A stretch of DNA of 64,000 bases from Pseudacidovorax intermedius (GCF_001476815.1 NZ_LDSL01000070.1:1-64000), one strand, 5' to 3'; numbered from the stretch's first letter, positions 11,370-23,516 are shown. Numbers and translations are program-made. Notes: generated from the sequence alone by a model not told the origin.

Positions 11370-11975
11370 TTATCGCAAGCCGAGGCTGACCCAGCGCTGC
11401 CACAACGACTGGACGCTCAGAGCCAGGTCGTCCAGCCCGAGTTCCTCGTTGTGGATCACGGCGTCCGCCACGGCGCGCCGCTCGGCCCGCGTCGCCTGTT
11501 GCGTGATGACGGCGCGCACCGTGTCCGCCGGCCAGCCCGAGCGGGCGACGACGCGGCGCAATTGCGTGTCTTCGCTGGTGTCGATCACCAGCACGCGGTC
11601 GACCCGTTCGCGCCAGCGGCGCGATTCGACCAGCAGCGGCACGTCGAACACCAGGGCCGGCACGTCCCCGTGGGCGGCCGCCTGGCGCTCGCATTCCTCG
11701 CCGATCAGGGGATGCAGCAGGGCCTGCAGCCTTGCCTTGGCCGTGGGGTCGCCGAAGGCCAGAGCGCGCATGCGCTCGCGGTCCAGGCTGCCATCCGCCG
11801 CCACCGCCTCGGTGCCGAAGGCCTCGGCGATGGCCGGCATGGCGCGGCCGCCGGGCGCCGTCAGCTGGCGGGCGATGGCGTCGGTGTCCACCAGGCCGGC
11901 GCCCAGCGCCTGCAGCTGGGCCGCCACGGTGCTCTTGCCGCTGCCGATGCCGCCGGTGAGGCCGATGCGCAGCAT
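11370..11975 (-). CDS. coaE: Dephospho-CoA kinase CoaE
   Basis: The 201-residue enzyme phosphorylates the ribose 3'-hydroxyl of dephospho-CoA, the last step of coenzyme A synthesis. The P-loop is at residues 8-15 (GGIGSGKS); the DVPLL segment near residue 111 and the lid region RVVARSG are typical. The ATG at 11975 gives the standard MLRIGLTGG start. It follows pilD after 17 bases as the last gene of the pilB-pilC-pilD-coaE operon, a widespread arrangement. Downstream, a GC hairpin without a clear U-tract (11328-11345) may end the transcript. Confidence 0.96.
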   Translation of the reverse strand: MLRIGLTGGIGSGKSTVAAQLQALGAGLVDTDAIARQLTAPGGRAMPAIAEAFGTEAVAADGSLDRERMRALAFGDPTAKARLQALLHPLIGEECERQAAAHGDVPALVFDVPLLVESRRWRERVDRVLVIDTSEDTQLRRVVARSGWPADTVRAVITQQATRAERRAVADAVIHNEELGLDDLALSVQSLWQRWVSLGLR

Positions 11976-11992
11976 GCGGGTGGCGCGTCCGC

Positions 11993-12946
11993 TCAAAGGC
12001 CGAGCGGGAAGGCGAAGGGCAGCCACGCCCGCACCGCGGCCGGGCCTGCCACCAGGCACAGCAGCCCGGCGCCCGCCAGGAAGGGGCCGAAGGAGATCGG
12101 CACGTGCCGGTTGGCCAGCCGGCCGCCCAGCACCAGCGCCACGCCCAGCACCGCGCCCACCAGCGACGACACCAGGATCAGTGCCAGCAGGTAGGAGGCG
12201 CCCAGCCACGCGCCCAGCGCGGCCAGCAGCTTGAAGTCGCCGTAGCCCATGCCTTCGCGGCCCGTCGCCGCCCGATAGAGCTGGTAGACCACCCACAGGC
12301 TCAGGTAACCGAACACCGCGCCCAGAATGGCCGAGGCCGGCGCCACGCCCGTCAGGCCGAAGGCGGCGCCGCCCAGGCCCAGCCACAGCAGCAGGTAGTT
12401 GAGCGAATCCGGCAGCAGCTGGGTGTCGAGGTCGATCACGAACTGGCACACGAGCAGCGCGCAGAAGGCGGCCCACAGCACGCCGGTGAGGCTCAGGCCG
12501 AAGCGCCAGCCGCACAGGGCGAACAGGGCGCCGGTGGCCAGCTCGACCAGCGGGTAGCGGATGCCGATGGGCGCCCGGCAGGCGCTGCAGCGGCCGCGCA
12601 GCACCAGCCAGCTCAGCACCGGGATGTTCTCGTACCAGCGGATGCCGTGGCCGCAGTGGCCGCAGCGCGAGCGCGGGCGGGCGAGGTCGTAGGCCGGCAG
12701 GGCGTCCACCTGCGCCAGCGCGGCTTCGGCCTCCTGCTCCAGCCGGCCGGGCGGCGCGCTGCCGGGACCGAAGACCAGCGACCACAGGCTGGGCAGGCCC
12801 GGCTGCGGCGCCAGGTTGGCGGTGGCGTCCACCAGCCAGCCCCGGTACATCATGCGCGGCAGGCGGTGGATCACCACGTTCAGGAAGCTGCCGATGAGCA
12901 GGCCGACCAGGCCGGCCAAACCGGCGTCCAGCGCCGCAGACCCCAT
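11993..12946 (-). CDS. pilD: Prepilin leader peptidase/N-methyltransferase PilD
   Basis: A 317-residue polytopic membrane aspartic protease that cleaves and N-methylates type IV prepilins and pseudopilins. Visible: the zinc-binding cysteine pairs C95/C98 and C120/C123 in the cytoplasmic loop, and the catalytic aspartates D172 (in IDLDTQLLPD) and D237 (in the GxGD motif GYGD). Its ATG shares one base with the pilC stop. The cytoplasmic segment between residues 40 and 90 is somewhat expanded compared with the enterobacterial protein, as in related betaproteobacteria. Confidence 0.95.
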   Translation of the reverse strand: MGSAALDAGLAGLVGLLIGSFLNVVIHRLPRMMYRGWLVDATANLAPQPGLPSLWSLVFGPGSAPPGRLEQEAEAALAQVDALPAYDLARPRSRCGHCGHGIRWYENIPVLSWLVLRGRCSACRAPIGIRYPLVELATGALFALCGWRFGLSLTGVLWAAFCALLVCQFVIDLDTQLLPDSLNYLLLWLGLGGAAFGLTGVAPASAILGAVFGYLSLWVVYQLYRAATGREGMGYGDFKLLAALGAWLGASYLLALILVSSLVGAVLGVALVLGGRLANRHVPISFGPFLAGAGLLCLVAGPAAVRAWLPFAFPLGL

Positions 12947-14184
12947 CAGACCACCTGGCCCAGCTTGAAGATCGGCAGGTACATCGACACCACGATGCCG
13001 CCGATGACCACGCCCAGCACCACGATGATGATCGGCTCCATCAGGCTCGACAGGCCGGCCACCATGGCGTCGACCTCCTGCTCGTAGAAGTCGGCGGCCT
13101 TGCCCAGCATGTGGTCGATGGAGCCGGACTCCTCGCCGATGGCCGTCATCTGCAGCACCATGGGCGGGAACAGGTTGGCGCCCGTCATGGCCGTGGTCAG
13201 GCTGGTGCCGGTGGACACTTCCTGCTGGATGCGGGTGGTGGCCTTGGCATAGACCGAGTTGCCCGAGGCGCCGCCCACCGAGTCGAGGGCTTCCACCAGC
13301 GGCACGCCGGCGGCGAACATGGTGGACAGCGTGCGCGTCCAGCGCGCCACGCAGGACTTGTCGATCAGCGCACCGAAGATCGGCAGGCGCAGCAGCAGCC
13401 GGTCCACCGCCTGCTGGAATTTCTCGTTGCGCTTCCAGGCCTGCAGCGTGAAGTAGCCGCCGCCGATCAGCACGCCGAAGATCAGCCACCAGTAGCTGAC
13501 GAAGAATTCGCTCATGCCGATCACGAACAGCGTCGGCGCCGGCAGGTCCGCCCCGAAGGAGGTGAACACCTGCTTGAAGGACGGAATCACGAACAGCATG
13601 ATGATCGTGACCACCACGAAGGCCACCACGATCACCGCCGTCGGGTACATCAGCGCCGACTTGATCTTGGACTTGATCGCCTCGGTCTTCTCCATGTAGA
13701 GCGCCAGCCGGTCCAGCAGCTCTTCCAGGATGCCCGCCGCCTCGCCCGCCTCGATCAGGTTGCAGTAGAGGGTGTTGAAGTACTTGGGGTGCTTGCGGAA
13801 GGCCGAGGACAGCGAGGTGCCGGTCTCCACGTCGGTGCGGATGTCGTTGAGCAGCCGCGCCATGTTGGGGTTGCTGTTGCCGCGCCCGACGATGTCGAAG
13901 GCCTGCAGCAGCGGCACGCCGGCCTTCATCATGGTCGCCATCTGGCGGGTGAACACCGCCACGTCGCGCGGCTTGATGGACTTGCCCGAACGCAGCTTGC
14001 GCTTCTTGATCTTGGTGGTCAGCACCCCCTGGCGCCGCAGGCTGGCCTGCACCTGGTTCTCGCCCAGGGCGCGCATTTCGCCGCGCACGGTCTTGCCGTT
14101 GCGGTCACGGCCCTCCCATTCGTAGAGGAATTCCTTCTGCGTGGCAGGGCGGGCGGGGGTTCGTTTCTGGGCGGCTGTGGCCAT
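12946..14184 (-). CDS. pilC: Type IV pilus inner-membrane platform protein PilC
   Basis: A 412-residue GspF/PilC-family protein, the membrane platform on which the assembly and retraction ATPases act. Two repeated GspF domains are evident (FTRQMATMMKAGVPLLQAF in the first, TRTLSTMFAAGVPLVEAL in the second) with three hydrophobic segments, the last near the C terminus. The ATG at 14184 is chosen because the family N terminus (EFLYEWEGRDRNGK) lies about 20 residues in; the upstream frame extension is not conserved in character. Lies between pilB and pilD. Confidence 0.95.
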   Translation of the reverse strand: MATAAQKRTPARPATQKEFLYEWEGRDRNGKTVRGEMRALGENQVQASLRRQGVLTTKIKKRKLRSGKSIKPRDVAVFTRQMATMMKAGVPLLQAFDIVGRGNSNPNMARLLNDIRTDVETGTSLSSAFRKHPKYFNTLYCNLIEAGEAAGILEELLDRLALYMEKTEAIKSKIKSALMYPTAVIVVAFVVVTIIMLFVIPSFKQVFTSFGADLPAPTLFVIGMSEFFVSYWWLIFGVLIGGGYFTLQAWKRNEKFQQAVDRLLLRLPIFGALIDKSCVARWTRTLSTMFAAGVPLVEALDSVGGASGNSVYAKATTRIQQEVSTGTSLTTAMTGANLFPPMVLQMTAIGEESGSIDHMLGKAADFYEQEVDAMVAGLSSLMEPIIIVVLGVVIGGIVVSMYLPIFKLGQVV

Positions 14185-14212
14185 GGCAACTCCGGTGGGC
14201 GCGCGCCCGAGT

Positions 14213-15952
14213 CTATTCGTTGGTGACGCCCAGAACCTCTTCGAGCGACGTGACGCCCTGCTGCACCTTCTGCAGGCCCGATTTGCGCAACGAACGCACG
14301 CCCTCGCGCTCGGCCTGGGCGGCAATCTCGAGCGCACTGCCGTCGCGCAGGATGATCTTCTGGATTTCTTCCGAGATCGGCATCACCTGGTAGATGCCGA
14401 CGCGGCCCTTGTAGCCGCTGCTGCAGGCGCTGCAGCCGACGGGGCGGTACGGCGTCCAGCTGCCGTCCAGTGCCTCGCGCCGGAAGCCTGCATCCAGCAG
14501 CGCCTGCTGCGGAATGTCGGCCGGCTGCTTGCACTGGGGACACAGCCGCCTCGCCAGCCGCTGGGCAGTGATCAGGATCACGCTGGAGGCGATGTTGAAC
14601 GGCGCGATGCCCATGTTGCGCATGCGCGTCAGCGTGGTCGGCGCATCGTTGGTGTGCAGGGTCGACAGGACCAGGTGCCCCGTCTGCGCCGCCTTGATGG
14701 CGATGTCGGCGGTTTCCAGGTCGCGGATCTCGCCCACCATGATGATGTCCGGGTCCTGGCGCAGGAAGGCGCGCAGGGCGGAGGCGAAGGTCAGTCCGGC
14801 CTTGTCGTTGACGTTGACCTGATTCACGCCCGGCAGATTGATTTCGGACGGGTCCTCGGCCGTGGCGATGTTCACGCCGGGCTTGTTCAGCAGGTTCAGG
14901 CAGGTGTAGAGCGACACCGTCTTGCCCGAGCCGGTCGGCCCCGTGACCAGGATCATGCCGTAGGGCCGGCCGATGGCCGCCAGCAGCCGCTCCTTCTCGT
15001 CGGCGTCGTAGCCCAGGGCGTCGATGCCGAGGCGGGCGCTGCCCGGGTCCAGGATCCGGATCACGATCTTCTCGCCGAACAGCGTGGGCAGCGTGCTGAC
15101 GCGGAAGTCGATCACGCGGTCGCCACTGACCTTGAGCTTCATGCGGCCATCCTGCGGCACGCGCTTCTCGGAGATGTCCATGCGCGAGATCACCTTGATC
15201 CGCGAGGCCAGCTTGTCCTTGATGGCCACCGGCGGGCTGGCGATCTCGCGCAGTTCGCCGTCGACGCGGAAGCGCACCCGGTAGTTGTGCTCGTAGGGCT
15301 CGAAATGGATGTCCGACGCGCGCATCGCGAAGGCGTCCAGCAGCATCTTGTGCAGGAAGCGCACCACCGGCGCGTCCTCCACGTCGGCCGCGGCGGAGGT
15401 GTCGGGCGCATCGACGGGCTCGGCCGCCAGGTCGTCGAACTCGATGTCGGGGCCGACGATGCTGTCGACGGCATCGTCCGCGGCGGCCTGGTGGGCCTCG
15501 ACCAGGCGCAGCAGCTTGTCGTATTCGGCCACCACCCAGTCCACGCCGAGCTGGGAGGCGAACTTGATCTTCTCGGCGGCCTGCTGGTCGGAGGGGTCGG
15601 CCGTCGCCACCACCAGCCGGTTGCCGCGCTTGGCCAGCACCACGATGCGGTAGGACTCGCACAGGCGCGGATCGAGCAGGCCCTTGGGCAGGCGCTGCGG
15701 ATCCACCGCGTCCAGGTCCAGCAGCGGCGTCGAGAAGGTGGCGGACAGTGCATGCGCCAGCTCGCGCGGCAGCACCTGGCCGGTGCCGGTCAGCTCGGCG
15801 ATGAAGCTGGTGCGTCCGCTTTGCGAGCGCTGGTAGATCTGCTGCGCCGCGCGCGCTTCCAGCAAGCCGGCCGACACCAGCGCCCGCGCCACGCCGGGCA
15901 GCGCGACGGCGGCTGCGGCGGTGTCACGGAGGAGAGGGTCGGCGGCGGCCAT
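14213..15952 (-). CDS. pilB: Type IV pilus assembly ATPase PilB
   Basis: The 579-residue hexameric ATPase powers pilus extension. An N-terminal MshE/GspE-like domain is followed by the ATPase core with Walker A GPTGSGKT near residues 338-345, an Asp box and the Walker B region IMVGEIRD. A four-cysteine zinc site (CPQC, then CSAC) sits in the C-terminal domain, as in GspE/PilB. It heads the pilB-pilC-pilD-coaE operon, 28 bases before pilC. The major pilin and the retraction ATPase PilT are not in the window. Confidence 0.96.
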   Translation of the reverse strand: MAAADPLLRDTAAAAVALPGVARALVSAGLLEARAAQQIYQRSQSGRTSFIAELTGTGQVLPRELAHALSATFSTPLLDLDAVDPQRLPKGLLDPRLCESYRIVVLAKRGNRLVVATADPSDQQAAEKIKFASQLGVDWVVAEYDKLLRLVEAHQAAADDAVDSIVGPDIEFDDLAAEPVDAPDTSAAADVEDAPVVRFLHKMLLDAFAMRASDIHFEPYEHNYRVRFRVDGELREIASPPVAIKDKLASRIKVISRMDISEKRVPQDGRMKLKVSGDRVIDFRVSTLPTLFGEKIVIRILDPGSARLGIDALGYDADEKERLLAAIGRPYGMILVTGPTGSGKTVSLYTCLNLLNKPGVNIATAEDPSEINLPGVNQVNVNDKAGLTFASALRAFLRQDPDIIMVGEIRDLETADIAIKAAQTGHLVLSTLHTNDAPTTLTRMRNMGIAPFNIASSVILITAQRLARRLCPQCKQPADIPQQALLDAGFRREALDGSWTPYRPVGCSACSSGYKGRVGIYQVMPISEEIQKIILRDGSALEIAAQAEREGVRSLRKSGLQKVQQGVTSLEEVLGVTNE

Positions 15953-16004
15953 GCGGCGAAGGCGGGGGCAAGGGACTACACACGATCATGAACGACCGTG
16001 ACGG

Positions 16005-16044
16005 GAATGTACATTGGTTGCAAATAACACATCATGCAACATTC
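16005..16044. promoter_or_regulatory. AT-rich imperfect dyad upstream of pilB
   Basis: In otherwise GC-rich DNA this segment is AT-rich and contains arms GAATGT (16005-16010) and TTGCA against TGCAACATTC (16035-16044). It lies 52-92 bases upstream of the pilB start and is the most promoter-like part of the pilB upstream region. No confident -35/-10 pair or correctly spaced sigma-54 site was found. A binding site or promoter is inferred from composition only. Confidence 0.3.
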
Positions 16045-16088
16045 CTTCGCCATGCGCGGGCTGCTTCGAGCGTCGCGCGGAGCCAACG

Positions 16089-16112
16089 AAAAAAGCCCCA
16101 CGGCGTGGGGCT
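16089..16112 (-). terminator. Rho-independent terminator after tRNA-Pro
   Basis: Read on the minus strand, a 7-bp stem (AGCCCCA at 16106-16112 read in reverse, TGGGGCT over 16094-16100) with a 5-base loop is followed directly by six T residues (16094-16089). It lies about 33 bases beyond the 3' end of the tRNA gene. Confidence 0.85.
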
Positions 16113-16144
16113 CTTCGGCGGTCGCCACCAGGGCGACAAAAAAT

Positions 16145-16221
16145 TGGTCGGGGTGAGAGGATTCGAACCTCCGGCCTCTACGTCCCGAACGTAGCGCTCT
16201 ACCAGGCTAAGCTACACCCCG
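16145..16221 (-). tRNA. tRNA-Pro (anticodon CGG)
   Basis: The minus strand folds into a complete 77-base cloverleaf: acceptor stem CGGGGTG/CACCCCG, anticodon stem CTACG/CGTAG with loop TTCGGGA (anticodon CGG, reading CCG proline codons), and a T-arm with GGTTCGAATCC. Discriminator A and the CCA end are encoded (16148-16145). It lies 24 bases after the ispB stop on the same strand, so it may be transcribed from ispB or from a promoter inside it, and it ends in the terminator at 16089-16112. Confidence 0.97.
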
Positions 16222-16245
16222 TTTTTTCAGGCTTCCTGGAGCACC

Positions 16246-17241
16246 TCAGGTGCGGCGCTCAAGAAGCTGAGCCGCTAACTGTAGCATACCTTTCGCATAA
16301 ATATTCGAAGGCAGCGTTTCGAGTGCGGCGATCGCGCGCTGCGCCTCGCGGGCCGCGGCATCGCGCGTGGCTTCCAAGGCGCCCGTTTCGCGCACCACCT
16401 GCACCACGCGCGCCAGCTGGGACACGTCGCCGGTCTCCAGCGCATTGCGCACGATGGCGGCCTGCTCGGCGTTGCCGTGCTTCATCGCCAGGATGAGCGG
16501 CAGCGTGGCCTTGCCCTCGCGCAGGTCGTCGCCCACGTTCTTGCCCGTCTCGGCTGCGTCGCCGGCGTAATCCAGCACATCGTCCACCACCTGGAAGGCG
16601 GTGCCCAGGGCCTGGCCGTAGGTGGCGCAGGCTTCTTCCAGCGCGGGCGGCGCCTTGGCCAGAATGGCGGCCAGGCGGGTGCTGGCCTCGAACAGCTTGG
16701 CCGTCTTGGAGCGGATCACCTGCAGGTAGGCCTGCTCGTCCAGCGAGGCGTCGCCCATGTTCATGAGCTGCAGCACCTCGCCCTCGGCGATCACATTGGT
16801 GGCCTCGGCCAGCACCTCCATCACCCGCATCTCGCCGGCGTCCAGCATCATCTGGAAGGCGCGCGAATAGAGGAAGTCGCCCACCAGCACGCTGGCGGCA
16901 TTGCCGAAGGATTCGTTGGCCGTCGGGCGGCCGCGGCGCAGCGTGGACTCGTCCACCACGTCGTCGTGCAGCAGCGTCGCGGTGTGGATGAATTCGACCA
17001 CCGCCGCCAGGTTGAAGCGCTGGTCGCCCTCGCAGCCCAGCGCGCGGCTCATGAGCAGCAGCAGCACCGGCCGCAGGCGCTTGCCGCCGGCCGCGATGAT
17101 GTAGCGCGACACCTGGCTGACCAGCGGCACGCCGGTGGACAGGCGCGCGTCGATGACCCGGTCGACCTCCGCCATGTCGCTGGCGACGAGTTCGAGCGCG
17201 GCGAAGTTCTGGGAGGGTGGGCTGGCGGGGAGGGAAGACAA
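16246..17241 (-). CDS. ispB: Octaprenyl diphosphate synthase (polyprenyl synthetase)
   Basis: A 331-residue trans-prenyltransferase making the long isoprenoid side chain of ubiquinone. The two Asp-rich motifs are visible: DDVVDESTLRRG (first) and DDVLDYAGD (second), with GKRLRP near the N terminus binding isopentenyl diphosphate. It is divergent from rplU, the usual ispB/rplU-rpmA arrangement in proteobacteria. Chain length (C40 inferred) cannot be read with certainty. It connects to ubiE, ubiJ and ubiB elsewhere in the window. Confidence 0.93.
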   Translation of the reverse strand: MSSLPASPPSQNFAALELVASDMAEVDRVIDARLSTGVPLVSQVSRYIIAAGGKRLRPVLLLLMSRALGCEGDQRFNLAAVVEFIHTATLLHDDVVDESTLRRGRPTANESFGNAASVLVGDFLYSRAFQMMLDAGEMRVMEVLAEATNVIAEGEVLQLMNMGDASLDEQAYLQVIRSKTAKLFEASTRLAAILAKAPPALEEACATYGQALGTAFQVVDDVLDYAGDAAETGKNVGDDLREGKATLPLILAMKHGNAEQAAIVRNALETGDVSQLARVVQVVRETGALEATRDAAAREAQRAIAALETLPSNIYAKGMLQLAAQLLERRT

Positions 17242-17300
17242 GACGGCGAGCGCAATGCGCGAAGGTCGATCGGTCGAGCTCAGTCGGTCGAGCGGCGGGA

Positions 17301-17306
17301 ATTATA
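17301..17306 (-). promoter_or_regulatory. Candidate -10 box for ispB
   Basis: A perfect TATAAT on the minus strand, 60 bases upstream of the ispB start. No convincing -35 element is seen at the expected spacing, so confidence is moderate. Confidence 0.45.
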
Positions 17307-17370
17307 GGGAGCGCGCGAGAGCGATATTGGGCCGCACACCGCGAAAGATGCGTGTCGGCCAAAGCCGTGC

Positions 17371-17376
17371 TATCAT
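17371..17376 (+). promoter_or_regulatory. Candidate -10 box for rplU-rpmA
   Basis: TATCAT in the context GTGCTATCATGGAG, 49 bases upstream of the rplU start, a position typical for this ribosomal operon. The -35 region is weak by eye. Confidence 0.45.
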
Positions 17377-17424
17377 GGAGAGCTTCGCGGATTCGCCGCG
17401 GAGAATCTTTCCAAGAGGTTATCC

Positions 17425-17736
17425 ATGTACGCGGTCATAAAAACCGGTGGCAAGCAGTATCGCGTTGCTCCCGGCGAAAAAATTAAGGTAGAACAGATTG
17501 CTGCGGACGTTGGCCAGGAAATCGTGATCGACCAGGTGCTCGCCGTCAGCGACGGCAGCGCGATCAAGGTCGGCACGCCCCTGGTGTCCGGCGCCACGGT
17601 GACGGCCACGGTGCTGTCCCATGGCAAGCATGACAAGGTGCGCATCTTCAAGATGCGTCGCCGTAAGCATTATCAAAAGCGCCAAGGCCATCGCCAGCAG
17701 TTCACCGAACTGCAGATCGGCGCGATTGCCGGCTAA
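17425..17736 (+). CDS. rplU: 50S ribosomal protein L21
   Basis: The 103-residue large-subunit protein binds 23S rRNA. The start [14 protein letters not shown] and the end with [16 protein letters not shown] are diagnostic of L21. An AAGAGG ribosome site precedes the ATG. It is 18 bases ahead of rpmA in the standard rplU-rpmA-obgE order, divergent from ispB. Confidence 0.98.
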   Translation: MYAVIKTGGKQYRVAPGEKIKVEQIAADVGQEIVIDQVLAVSDGSAIKVGTPLVSGATVTATVLSHGKHDKVRIFKMRRRKHYQKRQGHRQQFTELQIGAIAG

Positions 17737-17754
17737 GCCCAGGAGCAGGACACC

Positions 17755-18012
17755 ATGGCACAGAAAAAAGGCGGCGGCTCTACGCGAAACGGGCGCGATT
17801 CCAAGCCCAAGATGCTCGGCGTGAAGGCCTATGGCGGCCAAGTGATCAGCGCCGGTTCGATCATCGTGCGTCAGCGCGGCACGCGCCTGCACGCCGGTGA
17901 CAACGTGGGCGTGGGCAAGGACCACACCCTGTTCGCGCTGGTCGATGGCCGCGTGTCGTTCGGCATGCGTGGCGCGCTGAACAAGCACGTCGTGCACATC
18001 ACCCCGGTCTGA
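17755..18012 (+). CDS. rpmA: 50S ribosomal protein L27
   Basis: The 85-residue protein sits near the peptidyl-transferase centre of the large subunit. [16 protein letters not shown] at the N terminus is the characteristic, uncleaved form reaching towards the P site. A GGAGCAGGA ribosome site precedes the ATG. It is followed by a hairpin and then obgE. Confidence 0.98.
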   Translation: MAQKKGGGSTRNGRDSKPKMLGVKAYGGQVISAGSIIVRQRGTRLHAGDNVGVGKDHTLFALVDGRVSFGMRGALNKHVVHITPV

Positions 18013-18034
18013 GCGACTCCCGCTCCTTCCGCGT

Positions 18035-18058
18035 GAAGCCCCGCTTTGCCGGGGCTTC
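18035..18058 (+). terminator. Hairpin between rpmA and obgE
   Basis: GAAGCCCC (18035-18042) pairs with GGGGCTTC (18051-18058) around an 8-base loop, followed by ATCGTTTGTG. The U-tract is short and interrupted, so it may be a partial terminator that lowers obgE expression relative to the ribosomal genes. Confidence 0.55.
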
Positions 18059-18097
18059 ATCGTTTGTGTCTCCCTCCGGAGACTTCATCATTTGTAA

Positions 18098-19174
<1,077 letters not shown>

Positions 19175-19231
19175 CCGCCGCTTCCCGTCCGCCTTTGTCC
19201 GTGGCGCCCGGCGCCGAACGATCCCCGCTCC

Positions 19232-20365
19232 ATGACCCGCAACTTCTCGTCCCCCGTCCTGCGCGATGCGCGCCGCCTCGTGGTCAAGGTGGGCTCCAGC
19301 CTCGTCACCGACGAAGGCCGGGGGCTGGACGAGCAGGCCATCGGCGAATGGTGCCGGCAGCTGGCCGCGCTGGTGCGCGATGGGCGGGAACTGGTGATGG
19401 TGTCCAGCGGCGCCATCGCCGAAGGCATGAAGCGCCTGGGTTGGGCGGTGCGGCCCAAGGAAGTGCACGAACTGCAGGCCGCCGCCGCCGTCGGCCAGAT
19501 GGGCCTGGCCCACATGTACGAGAACAAGCTGCGCGAGAACGGCCTGCGCAGCGCCCAGGTGCTGCTCACCCATGCCGACCTGGCGGACCGCGAGCGCTAC
19601 CTCAACGCCCGTTCCACCCTGCTGACGCTGCTGGGCCTGGGCGTGCTGCCGGTCATCAACGAGAACGACACCGTCGTCAACGACGAGATCAAGTTCGGCG
19701 ACAACGACACGCTGGGCGCCCTGGTCGCCAACCTGGTGGATGCGGATGCGCTGGTCATCCTGACCGACCAGAAGGGCCTCTACACCGCCGACCCGCGCAA
19801 GAACCCGGACGCGACCTTCGTGCACGAGGCCCGGGCGGGCGATCCGGCGCTGGAACTCATGGCCGGCGGTGCCGGCTCCAGCATCGGCCGTGGCGGCATG
19901 CTGACCAAGATCCTGGCGGCCAAGCGGGCGGCGGGCTCGGGCGCTTCCACCGTCATCGCCTGGGGCCGCGAGCCCGATGCGCTGATGCGGCTGTCGCAGG
20001 GCGAGGCCATCGGCACGCTGCTGGTCGCCGACACCGCCAAGCACCAGGCCCGCAAGCGCTGGATGGCCGACCATCTGCAGTTGCGCGGCGCGGTGGTGGT
20101 GGATGCCGGCGCGGCGCACAAGGTCCGCGCCGAGGGCAAGAGCCTGCTGCCCATCGGCATGACGGCCGTCGAGGGCGGTTTCTCGCGCGGCGACGTGATC
20201 GCGGTGCGTGATGCCGATGGCGTGGAACTGGCGCGCGGCCTGGCCAACTATGCGGCGGCCGAGGCCCGGCTGCTGTGCCGGCGCGCCTCCTCCGAGATCG
20301 AAGGGCTGCTGGGCTATTCTGCGGAGCCCGAGATGATCCACCGGGACAACATGGTCCTGATGTGA
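19232..20365 (+). CDS. proB: Glutamate 5-kinase ProB
   Basis: The 377-residue enzyme phosphorylates glutamate in the first step of proline synthesis. An amino-acid-kinase domain (VVKVGSSLV at the N terminus, NENDTVV and [12 protein letters not shown] in the core) is followed by a C-terminal PUA domain from about residue 280. It lies 57 bases after obgE, the usual obgE-proB pairing. proA is not in the window. Confidence 0.96.
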   Translation: MTRNFSSPVLRDARRLVVKVGSSLVTDEGRGLDEQAIGEWCRQLAALVRDGRELVMVSSGAIAEGMKRLGWAVRPKEVHELQAAAAVGQMGLAHMYENKLRENGLRSAQVLLTHADLADRERYLNARSTLLTLLGLGVLPVINENDTVVNDEIKFGDNDTLGALVANLVDADALVILTDQKGLYTADPRKNPDATFVHEARAGDPALELMAGGAGSSIGRGGMLTKILAAKRAAGSGASTVIAWGREPDALMRLSQGEAIGTLLVADTAKHQARKRWMADHLQLRGAVVVDAGAAHKVRAEGKSLLPIGMTAVEGGFSRGDVIAVRDADGVELARGLANYAAAEARLLCRRASSEIEGLLGYSAEPEMIHRDNMVLM

Positions 20366-20449
20366 GCGGGCGGCTGCGCGCCGGCGGCCAGCGACGCCAC
20401 CGGGCCGGCACATCGCCGCGCAGCGCCGGAGCAGGCGCGCGCGGCGTCT

Positions 20450-21001
20450 TCAGTACAGCAGGATTTCCGGGCGCTTGAGTTCGCGCACCATGTCCGACAC
20501 GCTGGCGCGGGGCGCCCGGCCGCGGCACAGGGCCTGCTGCGCGAGTTCGGCGGTGTAGACCGAGTTGCGGTCGCCGATGCGCTTCCACTCGGGGTTGTCC
20601 ACCGGCCGCCAGCCGCTGCCGGACGAGCGCGCATAGGTCTTGTACTCGGCGGTCGCGCAGCGCACGCCCTCGTAGAAGGCATTGACCGCGTTGCCGCCTT
20701 CGCGCCATGCCACCACCACGTAGCGCACCACGCCGTCGGGCGTGATGACGATGGTCTTGGGATCGACGCCGAACTTGAGCGTCATGTACGCCGGCATGTC
20801 GATCTCCAGCGCGCGCTTGAGGTCGTAGGCCGGCGGCGGCGGGGCTTCGGATTCCTTCCAGTCGGGGTTGTCGACCAGCTGCGCCTGCGCCGTGCCCAGC
20901 AGCAGGGCGCCGGTCAGACCCAGCGCCGCGCGGCGCGCCGCCTCAGCGAGGCGTGCCCAGCGACTGCGGGTTGGAGGGCGATGTGTCGGGCTGCGGGGCA
21001 T
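20450..21001 (-). CDS. CNP1-like family exported protein
   Basis: A 183-residue protein of the CNP1-like family, conserved in betaproteobacteria and of unknown biochemical function. A signal peptide with a hydrophobic core ([16 protein letters not shown]) is preceded by a long basic N terminus. The mature part contains the family motif [15 protein letters not shown] near its start. The only ATG puts the start 59 bases inside the upstream rppH gene, an unusually long overlap; an internal non-ATG start near the signal peptide would remove it. Lies in the common rppH-CNP1 arrangement. Confidence 0.75.
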   Translation of the reverse strand: MPRSPTHRPPTRSRWARLAEAARRAALGLTGALLLGTAQAQLVDNPDWKESEAPPPPAYDLKRALEIDMPAYMTLKFGVDPKTIVITPDGVVRYVVVAWREGGNAVNAFYEGVRCATAEYKTYARSSGSGWRPVDNPEWKRIGDRNSVYTAELAQQALCRGRAPRASVSDMVRELKRPEILLY

Positions 21002-21632
21002 GGTCGTTGGCGGTGTTGGGGTCGGGGTCGAAGCAGGCCCCCGGCGGCAATTCGAAGGTGGGGGTGGCGGCCACGGTCAGCGGCGCATGGGCCGGCCGGT
21101 CGCGGTGCTCGCCCTCGCGGCCGCGCATGCTGCCCCGCAGGAAGCGGTTGCGCATGTCGGGCCGTGGCAGGAAGCGGGCCAGTTCGGTCAGCGCCATCTC
21201 GTAGACGCCGCGCTTGAACTCGACCACCACGTCCAGCGGGACCCAGTAGTCGTGCCAGCGCCAGGCGTCGAATTCGGGATGGTCGGTGGCACGCAGGTTC
21301 AGGTCCCAGTCGTGCCCCACGAGCTGCAGCAGATACCAGATCTGCTTCTGGCCCTTGTAATGGCCGCGGGCGTCGCGGCGGATGTAGCGGTCGGGCACCT
21401 CGTAGCGCAACCAGTCGCGGGTACGGGCCACGATGCGCACGTGGTCGGGCAGCAGGCCGACCTCTTCGTGGAGCTCGCGGTACATGGCCTGCTCGGGTGT
21501 CTCGCCCCGATCAATCCCGCCTTGAGGAAACTGCCAGGAGTGGGTGCGGATGCGCTTGCCCCAGAACACCTGGTTTTTCTGGTTGAGCAGGATGATGCCG
21601 ACGTTGGGCCTGAAGCCGTCCCGGTCAAGCAT
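20943..21632 (-). CDS. rppH: RNA pyrophosphohydrolase RppH
   Basis: A 229-residue Nudix enzyme that removes pyrophosphate from 5' ends of mRNA to trigger decay. [15 protein letters not shown] and the Nudix box at residues 38-60 ([17 protein letters not shown]) are diagnostic. The frame extends to a TTG, but the ATG at 21632 gives the standard N terminus. The tail beyond about residue 160 is a Pro/Thr-rich extension with no clear domain and overlaps the CNP1 gene. A CATAAT -10-like box on the minus strand (21662-21667) lies 30 bases upstream. Confidence 0.92.
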   Translation of the reverse strand: MLDRDGFRPNVGIILLNQKNQVFWGKRIRTHSWQFPQGGIDRGETPEQAMYRELHEEVGLLPDHVRIVARTRDWLRYEVPDRYIRRDARGHYKGQKQIWYLLQLVGHDWDLNLRATDHPEFDAWRWHDYWVPLDVVVEFKRGVYEMALTELARFLPRPDMRNRFLRGSMRGREGEHRDRPAHAPLTVAATPTFELPPGACFDPDPNTANDHAPQPDTSPSNPQSLGTPR

Positions 21633-21773
21633 AATCAAACCCCAATTTTTGAACTGGTTCGATTATGCATAGATCGATGCTGGCCGGGGCTTGACGCCGG
21701 CCCGCCCAGTTCCCGGCCCCGCGCCGCGTGCGGCACGCCGCCTTACTTCCTCCAGCTTCTTGCCCTGCAGTCG

Positions 21774-23512
<1,739 letters not shown>

Positions 23513-23516
<4 letters not shown>

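Noticed and set aside
10383-12194. A 603-codon plus-strand open frame
   Set aside because: It runs antisense to MBOAT, coaE and pilD, all of which have clear motifs.
16030-16062. Sigma-54 promoter upstream of pilB
   Set aside because: TGGC and TTGC elements are present on the minus strand, but the spacing is two bases too long for a -24/-12 promoter.
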